Source: JBBRUG01 sp038247995 (GTDB lineage Bacteria > Chloroflexota > Chloroflexia > Chloroflexales > Chloroflexaceae). From it: DNA of 12,387 nt. The notes under the pieces were generated by a model. The model did no database searches, was not told the origin of the DNA, and saw nothing but the letters and a program-made list of their open reading frames with translations. The stretch lies in assembly GCA_038247995.1 (NCBI GenBank), contig JBBRUG010000176.1, positions 1 through 12,387 of the forward strand, written 5' to 3'. Positions 1-6,800 of this stretch are shown piece by piece (the stretch's first letter is position 1; each line of letters begins with the position of its first letter). The position numbers were made by a program, and so were the translations under genes.

Positions 1-1225
1 CGAAGAGGCTCGCCCCGGCAGGCAGCAGTTCCGCCAGTTCGCTAAACACCCGCGGCTCGCTGAGCGCTGTCTGGGCGGCAAGCTGATCGGCGATCAACTT
101 GCGCGTGGTGCGTTCGGCGCTGAGCCACGGGCGCGACCAGAGCGTCAGCGGCATGGCCATGCCGCCTGCAAGCGCGGCGACCAGCGCATCACAGAGCGCA
201 ATTTCATCGGCATGAAGGTGTTCGGTCGCCAGGCTGGTCGGTTCGCGCCAGCCTGCACCACTATCGATCACAATCTGGTGTGCGCCGGGGTGCTGCTGCA
301 AGAATTGCAGCACCGGCTTACTGGTGGGCATTGCACCGAAGCGCAACACCAGTTCGGGCGCGTGGCGGGCAGTGAAGCCGGGCGCACGCAGGTAGGCGTC
401 GTAGGCGCCGAGCACGAGCGTCTGGTCGTGCGGGCCGCAACGTACGCCGGAGAGCGGGTCGGCGAGGATCGGAAAGCCCAGTTGGGCCGCCAGCGCAGTC
501 ACATGCGGCGCAAGATCGGGCGGACAATCGGGGCCGCAGAGGATCAACCCGCGCCGGGTCTGGCCGAGACGCACCGCGAGATCGGCCACCTGCGCCGGGG
601 CGAGGATTGGGCGCCCGGCAATCACCCGCACCGGCGGCGGCGAATCGGCATACAGTTGTGCGAGCAGGTCGCGATCGGGCACCAGCGGCTCACGGAAGGG
701 CAGGTTAAGATGCACCGGGCCGGGGCGCGGGCCACAGGCCGCCGCAAGCGCACGAGCCGTGCTAACGGCGAGGTAATCCAACAAGCTAGCGCCGGGAGTT
801 GGCTCAGGCAGATCGCTGAACCAACGGGTTGTGGTGCCGAAGATGCGCACCTGATCGATCGTCTGAGGGGCGCCGTTGTCGCGCAGTTCGTGCGGACGAT
901 CGGCGGTCAGCACGAGCAGCGGCACACGCGAGAGATCGGCCTCGGCCACGGCAGGCAGGTAGTTGGCGGCAGCCGTACCCGACGTACAGAGCAGCGCCGC
1001 CGGCGTGCCGCGCCACCGCGCCATGCCCAGGGCGAAAAACCCCGCCGAACGCTCGTCGTAGTGCATCCAGATCCGCACCTGCGGATGGCGGGCTAACGCC
1101 AGCGCCAGCGGCGTACTACGCGAACCGGGGCTCACCACAAAATCGGTGACGCCGCCGGCTACAAGCGCCTGCACGAGGGTGGCGACCCAGTGGGTGAGGG
1201 TAGTTAGATGTTGATCGATGCTCAT
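1..1225 (-). CDS. menD: MenD, SEPHCHC synthase (2-oxoglutarate decarboxylase), 3' end cut by window edge
   Basis: This is a thiamine-diphosphate enzyme of menaquinone synthesis. It decarboxylates 2-oxoglutarate and adds the succinyl semialdehyde unit to isochorismate, giving SEPHCHC, in the cytoplasm. The minus strand is open from the ATG at 1225 to the left edge, giving 408 complete codons; the family is usually about 550-600 residues. Family signatures seen are SPGSRSTPLALAL (residues 32-44), DERSAGFFALGMA (57-69, where E58 matches the conserved cofactor-activating Glu), TSGTAAANYLPAVAEA (81-96) and LTADRPHELRDNGAPQTIDQ (106-125). These belong to the N-terminal pyrimidine-binding domain, followed by the central domain. 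The pyrophosphate/Mg-binding C-terminal domain lies outside the window. The start fits the family N-terminus, although the Shine-Dalgarno is poor (only GGA about 9 nt upstream). menF lies 163 bp upstream on the same strand and supplies the isochorismate substrate. Confidence 0.96.
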   Translation of the reverse strand, partial: MSIDQHLTTLTHWVATLVQALVAGGVTDFVVSPGSRSTPLALALARHPQVRIWMHYDERSAGFFALGMARWRGTPAALLCTSGTAAANYLPAVAEADLSRVPLLVLTADRPHELRDNGAPQTIDQVRIFGTTTRWFSDLPEPTPGASLLDYLAVSTARALAAACGPRPGPVHLNLPFREPLVPDRDLLAQLYADSPPPVRVIAGRPILAPAQVADLAVRLGQTRRGLILCGPDCPPDLAPHVTALAAQLGFPILADPLSGVRCGPHDQTLVLGAYDAYLRAPGFTARHAPELVLRFGAMPTSKPVLQFLQQHPGAHQIVIDSGAGWREPTSLATEHLHADEIALCDALVAALAGGMAMPLTLWSRPWLSAERTTRKLIADQLAAQTALSEPRVFSELAELLPAGASLF

Positions 1226-1271
1226 AACAATTAGATCCAGAGCAATAAAGCGCTAGAGCGGGATGCCGAGG

Positions 1272-1307
1272 CAGCCGGGGCGGCTGGGGCAGCCGGGGCA
1301 GCCGGGG
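1272..1307. repeat. 9-bp tandem repeat, four copies, in the menF-menD gap
   Basis: Four adjacent 9-bp units fill this stretch. Three are exact CAGCCGGGG (1272-1280, 1290-1298, 1299-1307) and the second (CGGCTGGGG) is a variant. The array abuts and overlaps the following palindrome. It lies in the transcribed gap between menF and menD, if they are co-transcribed. I see no coding explanation. Confidence 0.85.
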
Positions 1308-1326
1308 CGGACCCATGGGTCCGCCC
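1305..1326. repeat. Perfect 22-bp palindrome between menF and menD
   Basis: The arms GGGCGGACCCA/TGGGTCCGCCC form a perfect 22-bp inverted repeat with no spacer, centred on an NcoI-like CCATGG core. In RNA it could only fold with the central bases unpaired, leaving a GC-rich stem of roughly 9 bp. There is no following T-tract on either strand, so a classic Rho-independent terminator is unlikely. Other possibilities are an intergenic REP-like element, a processing or attenuation hairpin between the two men genes, or a protein-binding site. Confidence 0.8.
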
Positions 1327-1332
1327 GTACGT

Positions 1333-1363
1333 GCGCCTTGCGCGCCTTTGCGCCTTGCGCCCT
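1333..1363. repeat. Imperfect GCGCCTT heptamer cluster
   Basis: GCGCCTT occurs at 1333, 1342 and 1350, followed by GCGCCCT at 1357. The spacings are 9, 8 and 7 bp, so this is a loose tandem array of a heptamer. It sits between the 22-bp palindrome and the menF stop codon, so the whole 163-bp gap is made of repetitive material. Confidence 0.65.
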
Positions 1364-1388
1364 TTTTCCCTGCCGCTTGCTGCCTGCA

Positions 1389-2801
1389 TCAGCTTCCCCC
1401 CAGCGCATTGCGCATCGGGCGCAGCTTGAGGTTCGACTCATTCTCTTCGCGTACCGGGTCGGAGCCGGCCATAATGCCGCAACCGGCGAAGAGTGCAGCC
1501 TCGCGCCTGCTCACCAGGGCCGAGCGCAGCGCCACCGCAAACTCGCCGTCGCCCTGGGCGTTAACCCAGCCGATTGGGCCGGCGTACCAGCCGCGGTCGA
1601 GTTGTTCATGGTCGCGGATCCAGGCCAGTGCCTTTTCACGCGGGCGGCCGCCGACGGCAGGCGTAGGATGCAGCTTTTCCAGCAGGTCGAAAATCGTATG
1701 ACCGGGTACGATTTGCGCGCTGATTGGCGTGAAGAGGTGTTGCACATTGCGCATCTGCATGAGGCCGGGCGCGGCGGGATGTTCAAGCTGCGTGGCAATA
1801 CCCGCCAGGCTCTCGCGGATTGTGCGCACGACGACTGCATGTTCAGCCTGATCCTTGGCGCTGTGCAGCAATTCCGCGCCGAGCTGCGCATCTTCTGCGG
1901 GCGTGGCGCCGCGCGCAATCGAACCGGCCAGACCGTGCGCTGCGATCCGGCCATTGTGCAGCGACACCAGCCGCTCAGGCGAGGCGCCGAGGAAGGTTCG
2001 CCCACCACGCGCCAGCGCGAAAACAAACGTCTCGGGATAATCGCGGCGTAGCGTCTCCAGCGCCGCCGGCACATCGAGGTCGTGGGCGGCGCGCAGGCGC
2101 ACCTCGCGGGCCAGCACCACTTTCTCCATTGTCCCGGCCTGCAATTCCGCTACCGCATCGGCGACGATCCCGCGCCAGATTGCGGCGGGCAGCGCATCTT
2201 CGAAGCCCAACGCATCGGCGGGTTGCGCTGGCCGCCAGGGGCCGCCGACGATATCGCGCAGACGGCGGGCAGCCGAGAGATGCAAGGCCACGCCCGAAGT
2301 GCCCGGGCCGACCAGGCCGTTGAAGGTAACGCTGGTCGTTTCGCCCTGCGTGGCGAGCAGCATCCGCGGCAACATCAGCAACCCACGCGGAAAGTCGCTC
2401 CAGAGCGCCGAAGCAGGCCGCGCCGGATCGAAGGCGAACCCGGCCACGGCGACCGGCCCGGCAAACGGCAGTTCCGCATCGGCGTCGATCACGGCGTTCG
2501 CAATCAGATCGCGCCAGGCCGCCGCCGCGCTTGCGTCGGGGCCGGATGTGGTATGGCTCCAGGCCGCGCCTAGGCCGGCGACACTCAGCCTCGCGCTCGG
2601 ACGCTCCCAGAAAAAGCGATGCTGGGTCGCCGCCGCGCCGCGGGCAAACAGCGCCAGCGGATCGTGGCGACTGAGCGCCGTAGTGACGCTGACCAGCACC
2701 GGACGGCCCAACTCGCGCGCCCGCGCCCGCGCCGCCTCGGCCAACTCCTCCATACGCGGCACTTCACGCAGGGCCGCTGTGGCAACTCGCATACCGATCA
2801 T
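1389..2801 (-). CDS. menF: Isochorismate synthase (MenF type)
   Basis: It converts chorismate to isochorismate, the first committed step toward menaquinone, using Mg2+ in the cytoplasm. The 470 residues comprise a divergent N-terminal part and a chorismate-binding C-terminal domain from about residue 205 onward. Motifs seen are EKVVLARE (226-233; K227 matches the catalytic base of the family), GASPERLVS (272-280; E276 matches the general acid), LAGSIARG (291-298), SAKDQAEH (314-321), HPTPAVGG (378-385) and the C-terminal GCGIMAGSDPVREENESNLKL (metal-binding Glu region, 440-460). HPTPAVGG is typical of isochorismate synthases, whereas PabB/TrpE proteins carry a different motif there. GGGG six bases upstream supports the ATG at 2801; the ATG three codons in is an alternative. 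menD follows on the same strand. The gene is divergent from the GntR regulator. A salicylate synthase is less likely given the menD neighbour. Confidence 0.95.
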   Translation of the reverse strand: MIGMRVATAALREVPRMEELAEAARARARELGRPVLVSVTTALSRHDPLALFARGAAATQHRFFWERPSARLSVAGLGAAWSHTTSGPDASAAAAWRDLIANAVIDADAELPFAGPVAVAGFAFDPARPASALWSDFPRGLLMLPRMLLATQGETTSVTFNGLVGPGTSGVALHLSAARRLRDIVGGPWRPAQPADALGFEDALPAAIWRGIVADAVAELQAGTMEKVVLAREVRLRAAHDLDVPAALETLRRDYPETFVFALARGGRTFLGASPERLVSLHNGRIAAHGLAGSIARGATPAEDAQLGAELLHSAKDQAEHAVVVRTIRESLAGIATQLEHPAAPGLMQMRNVQHLFTPISAQIVPGHTIFDLLEKLHPTPAVGGRPREKALAWIRDHEQLDRGWYAGPIGWVNAQGDGEFAVALRSALVSRREAALFAGCGIMAGSDPVREENESNLKLRPMRNALGGS

Positions 2802-2870
2802 ATAGACCCCATCGATGACTGCAAAAGGAAAAAGGCCAAACGCAAAATGACGACTCGACCCAGTACATCA

Positions 2871-2876
2871 AGTATA
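2871..2876 (-). promoter_or_regulatory. Predicted -10 of the menF(-menD) promoter
   Basis: Read on the minus strand this is TATACT, one mismatch from TATAAT, about 63 nt upstream of the menF start after the expected initiation point. No good -35 is present at 16-18 bp; the best candidate (GTGTAA) matches 3 of 6 and falls inside the palindrome at 2884-2903. A protein on that palindrome would therefore be expected to interfere with this promoter. Confidence 0.5.
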
Positions 2877-2883
2877 CCTCAAC

Positions 2884-2903
2884 TTTGTGCAAAATTACAC
2901 AAA
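2884..2903. promoter_or_regulatory. 20-bp imperfect palindrome, candidate operator between menF and gntR
   Basis: TTTGTG-N8-CACAAA has 8 of 10 positions paired across its centre (2893.5). It contains TGTG-N8-CACA, the spacing of CRP/FNR-family sites. It does not look like the compact GT..AC site usual for FadR-type GntR proteins. It covers the expected -35 of the leftward menF promoter and lies just upstream of the rightward gntR -35, so one bound protein could act on both genes. The binding protein is not identifiable from sequence. Confidence 0.6.
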
Positions 2904-2912
2904 TGCCACCGA

Positions 2913-2942
2913 TTGACAGTGCAGATCGCCCTTTGTTAGAGT
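2913..2942 (+). promoter_or_regulatory. Predicted promoter of the gntR-type gene
   Basis: A perfect -35 hexamer TTGACA (2913-2918) is followed after 18 bp by TAGAGT (2937-2942, four of six matches to TATAAT). Initiation would fall about 25 bp before the gntR start. The palindrome at 2884-2903 ends 9 bp upstream of the -35. Confidence 0.55.
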
Positions 2943-2972
2943 TATTGTACCCAATTTGCGGAAAGTACCCTA

Positions 2973-3650
2973 ATGACCGTCGAACCAGGCCAACCAACGC
3001 CCGCCGATGCTGTGTACCTGCGCCTCCGGCGACGCTTGATCGAAGGCCACTACCCGCCCGGCTCGCGGCTGGTGGAAGAGCGGTTCGCGCACGATCTGGG
3101 CGTCAGTCGGACGCCAATCCGCCAGGCCCTGGCTCGCGCCGCCGCCGCGGGGTTGGTGCAACTCTTCCCCAACCGAGGCGCTGTGGCGCGCCGTTTCGCG
3201 CTCGACGACCTGCTGGAGATTTACGAACTACGTGCCGTGCTTGAAGGTCATGCCGCCGCCCGCGCGGCAACGCAGATCGATGCTCAACAATTGGATGCAT
3301 TGGAAGCGACGGCAAGCGCGCTCGAACAGGCTCCCGCGCACGGCTTCGCCAGCCGCACCGATGAAGTTCATTTCCTTGTTGCGCAGAGTGCGCACTTCCA
3401 CGACACGATCATCGCAGCCAGCGGCAACCAGCGCCTTGCGGCGATGCTGGGCAATGTAGTAAATGTGCCCCTCCAGTTTCGCTCATTCTATTGGTACAGC
3501 GCCGAAGAACGCCGCATCTCTAACTTCTTCCACCGCAGCATCCTCACCGCCCTGCGCCACGGCGATGCCGACCGAGCGCGGGCAATGATGCAAGAACACA
3601 TCTATCACGGTCGCGATGTGCTCATCCAGAGTTTGCGCGAAGAAGGGTAG
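2973..3650 (+). CDS. GntR-family regulator, FadR subfamily (FCD domain)
   Basis: A 225-residue metabolite-responsive DNA-binding protein. An N-terminal winged helix-turn-helix (about 11-75) contains the recognition segment GVSRTPIRQAL (43-53). A C-terminal all-helical FCD ligand-binding domain (about 80-215) includes ELRAVLEG, HFHDTIIAASGN (141-152), FHRSILTALRHGD (186-198) and MQEHI (206-210). H143, H187 and H209 fit the FCD metal-site histidines. The acidic residue usually four positions before the first His is Ser139 here, so metal binding may be altered. The length is normal. The ATG at 2973 has a modest GGAAAG (2960-2965) upstream. The gene is divergent from menF across 171 bp, which suggests autoregulation or control of menF, but the ligand cannot be told from sequence. 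Confidence 0.9.
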   Translation: MTVEPGQPTPADAVYLRLRRRLIEGHYPPGSRLVEERFAHDLGVSRTPIRQALARAAAAGLVQLFPNRGAVARRFALDDLLEIYELRAVLEGHAAARAATQIDAQQLDALEATASALEQAPAHGFASRTDEVHFLVAQSAHFHDTIIAASGNQRLAAMLGNVVNVPLQFRSFYWYSAEERRISNFFHRSILTALRHGDADRARAMMQEHIYHGRDVLIQSLREEG

Positions 3651-3685
3651 GGAGCGCGGGAAAACCAAAGAACCAGGGAATTGGT

Positions 3686-3720
3686 GTAAGGGCGGATCGC
3701 GAGCCGCCCCGACCGCTTAC
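3686..3720. terminator. Hairpin after the gntR-type gene
   Basis: Outer arms GTAAG (3686-3690) and CTTAC (3716-3720) enclose a stronger inner stem GGGCGG (3690-3695)/CCGCCC (3704-3709) with an 8-nt loop; the two stems share base 3690. It begins 35 bp after the gntR stop. There is no T-tract, so termination is tentative. The GGGCGG...CCGCCC core resembles the palindromes at 1305-1326 and 8375-8386, so it may instead be a dispersed intergenic element. Confidence 0.45.
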
Positions 3721-3752
3721 AAATATGATGTAGTCCTAAGAGACCGGCTTTG

Positions 3753-3761
3753 TGCTACAAT
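3753..3761 (+). promoter_or_regulatory. Predicted extended -10 promoter of smc
   Basis: TGCTACAAT is an extended -10 (TG-N-TACAAT, one mismatch from TATAAT). No recognisable -35 lies 16-18 bp upstream, which is tolerated with an extended -10. The expected start, near 3768, places the whole heptamer array at 3774-3836 in the smc 5' leader. Confidence 0.5.
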
Positions 3762-3773
3762 GGCGCGGCTCTT

Positions 3774-3836
3774 CTGAATCCTGACTCCTGACTCCTGACT
3801 CCTGAATCCTGACTCCTGAATCCTGACTCCTGACTC
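3774..3836. repeat. Nine-copy heptamer array in the smc leader
   Basis: Nine perfectly phased 7-bp units occur without gaps, in two versions: CTGAATC (units 1, 5, 7) and CTGACTC (units 2, 3, 4, 6, 8, 9). The array ends 7 bp before the smc ATG. It resembles the heptameric short tandemly repeated repetitive (STRR) sequences known from filamentous cyanobacteria. It is not a CRISPR: the units are contiguous and there are no spacers. Confidence 0.92.
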
Positions 3837-3843
3837 CTCCCAC

Positions 3844-6800
3844 ATGTACCTCAAGCGCCTCGAAATCCAGGGCTTCAAAACATTTGCCACGCGCACCGTG
3901 TTCGAATTCCGCCCCGGCGTCACTGCTGTGGTGGGGCCGAATGGGAGCGGTAAAAGTAACCTCGCCGACGCTGTGCGCTGGGTGCTGGGCGAGCAGAGTC
4001 TGAGCAACTTGCGCTGTAAACGCACCGAGGAGTTGCTCTATGCAGGTGGTGGGCGTCGCGCTGCCGCCGGCCTCGCCGAGGTGTCGCTCACCATCGACAA
4101 CAGCGACCGATTACTGCCGCTCGATTTTGACGAGGTGACGGTAACGCGCCGGGCGACGCGTGCCGGCGACAATGAGTATTTCCTCAACCGCGCCCGCGTG
4201 CGCCTGCGCGATCTCCACGAAGCTGTTGAACCACTCGGTGGCTCCTACACAATCATCAATCAAGGCCTTGTCGATGCCGCGCTGACCCTGCGCCCCGAGG
4301 AGCGCCGCCGCCTCTTTGAGGACGCAGCCGCGATCGGCGGCTTTGAACTGCGTAAAGCCGAGGCGTTGCGCCGCCTGCGCGAGACCGAGGGCAACTTACA
4401 GCGGATCGATGATGTACTCGCGGAACTGGAACCGCGCCTGCGCTCACTCAAACGCCAGGCCGGGCAGGCCCGCCAGCACAAAGATCTCACCGCCGAACTG
4501 CACACGCTGCAGGTGCATTTTTATGCGGCCCAATGGCGCGCAGCCACGGCGCTGTGTGCTACAACCGCCACTGAAATTGCGCGCACCGAGCAGGCGCTTG
4601 ATCAGGCCCGCGCCGCACAGACAACCATTGGCGCCGAGTTGCAGGCCCTGCGCGCCGCACTACGCTCCCGCCGTGATGCCCTGGGTGCGCTCCACGAGCG
4701 CAGCGCCGATCTGCACCGCCGGGCTGAAACGCTACAACGCGATCTGGCTGTCGGCACCGAACGTATGGCCGCACTTACCCGCCGGGGCGAAGATCTGGAG
4801 CGCCGCCGCCAGGAGTTGGCCTTACGCCGCGAAGAAGTGCGCAATCAGGCGGTTACCGCCGCCGCCGAGGTAGCCCGCGCCGAGGCCGACCTGAACGAGC
4901 GCCGCGCTGAATTGCGCCGTGCCGAAGCCGAACTAGCCGACGGTGAAGCGGCCCGTCGCGCCCTGGCCCAAGAATTACGCCAGGCCCAGGATGCCGCCGT
5001 GCGCGCCGCGAGCACAGTGGCGCAGGCCGCTAGCCGTGCCGAGCAGGCTATTGGCCAGCAAGCGCGCCTGGCCAACGATCAGGCTGAACTCGATGCCGCT
5101 GTGGCCCAGGCCGAGCAGCGCCTGGCTGGAGCGCACGCCCAGGTCGAACAGGCCCGCGCTGATCTGGCCCACAGTGAGCAAGCCCGCAGCGCCGCCATCG
5201 AGGCCGAACGGACTGCCCGCACCGAACTTGAGCAGGTACGCAGCGAACGCACCCAGGCCGATGAAGCGCGCAGTGCCGTGCGACGTGCCCTCGCCGATGC
5301 CGAGGCCCGCTACGACTCATTAGCGCGGCTGGCCCGCTCCTACGCCGGCGCATTCGCCGGAGTGCGCGCCGCAATGCAGTGGGCCGAACGCGCCGGACGC
5401 GCCGGCTTCGCCCTGGTGCAATCGATTATTCGCACACCCGCTGAAATCGAAACCGCGATCGAAGTGGCGCTTGGCTCACGGTTGCAGAATATCGTCGTGG
5501 AACGCTGGGAAGACGCCGAAGAAGCAATCGGCGAACTGAAGCGCTCGGGCGCAGGGCGGGCGACGTTTTTGCCGTTGGATAGCATCCGAAGAACAGAGAA
5601 CAAAGAACAACGAACAGAGGGCCGCTCTTCGCGCTCCGCGCTCCGCTCGGAGCCTGTGCTCGGCATCGCCGCCGATCTGGTTGATTACGACACCCACTAC
5701 GAGCCGGTGGTGCGCCAACTGCTTGGGCGGGTGCTGGTGGTGCGCGATCTGCCGACGGCACGCGCCGAGTTGCGCCGGCTCAGCGGCGGCTGGACGATCG
5801 TCACGCTGGGCGGCGAGCAGGTGAACAGCGGCGGGTCGGTTACCGGCGGCGCACAGGCCAAAGAGAGCGGCGCGCTACGCCGTGAGCGCGAACTACGCGA
5901 ACTGCCCGAACAGGTTGCACAGCGCCGCAGCGAATTAGAGCAGATCGAACAGCGCCGTAGTGCGCTTGAGCAGCGCAACCAGAGCCTGGCCCAGCAGCAG
6001 CGCGAGCTTGAACGGCGCGCCCGCGAAACTCAGCGCGCCCACGACACGGCGCGCACCGGCGTGGAGGCGGCAACCCGCCGGGTTGAACAGGCCGGGCAAG
6101 AGCGGGCCTGGGCTACCCAGCGCCGCGAGCGCCTGAGCGCCGAACTGGAAGCGATCACCGTCCAGATCGCCGCAGCGCAGGCCCAGGTTGCCGCGGCCGA
6201 ACAGGCCCAGGCCCGCGCCGATCAGCAACTCAGTGCGCTCCAGGGTCGCCAGGAAGTTCAGGCCGCCGCCGATCGCGCCGCGCAGGAACGCCTCGCCGGG
6301 GTACGCGCCGGTGTCGGCGAGGCTGAAGGTCAACTGCGCGCCCAGCGTGCGCTACTCAACGCCCACGAGCAAAGCCAGGCCCAACTGATCAGCCAGGACG
6401 AAGGTTTGGCCCGCGAGACGCTTGCCCTGATCGCTGAGCGCGAACGCTACACCGCCGATCACGAACAGGCTGAAACCAACCATCACGCCCTGCTCATGGC
6501 TATCGACGACCTGCGCGGACAGATCGACCCAGCCGAGGCTGCCCTTCACGACGACGAAACGCATCAGGCCGCGCTTGAAGCGCGCGAAGCCGCCGCCACT
6601 ACTGCCCTGCTTGCCGCCGAAGCCGCTAACGGCCGGGCCGCTCTCGAAGCCCAGCGCGCCAGCGACCGCCAGGAAGCGCTTTTTGAGCGCGCAGCGGCGG
6701 ATGGGATTGATGTGGCTGAGCCCCTTACCCCCCAACCCCTGCTCCCGCAAACGGGAGAGGGGGAGTCCGCACCAGCGGCGGGCGTGAGAGCCGAAGATCT

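Noticed and set aside
212..1096. Long open frame on the plus strand (294 codons)
   Set aside because: It is antisense to menD, whose minus-strand product has clear family motifs; the plus-strand product is Arg/Gly-rich with no recognisable domain.
1263..2051. Plus-strand open frame of 262 codons
   Set aside because: It lies across the intergenic repeats and antisense to menF and has no domain; it is a shadow caused by high GC.
1389..2801. Anthranilate or aminodeoxychorismate synthase instead of isochorismate synthase
   Set aside because: HPTPAVGG and the menD neighbour fit MenF; the partner glutaminase gene expected for TrpE/PabB is absent.
3774..3836. CRISPR-like array
   Set aside because: The 7-bp units are contiguous, with no spacers of defined length and no cas genes nearby.
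3717..4025. Minus-strand frame reading the heptamers as a repetitive peptide (SGVRIQES...)
   Set aside because: It overlaps the smc start region in antisense, and the peptide repeat simply reflects the DNA heptamers.
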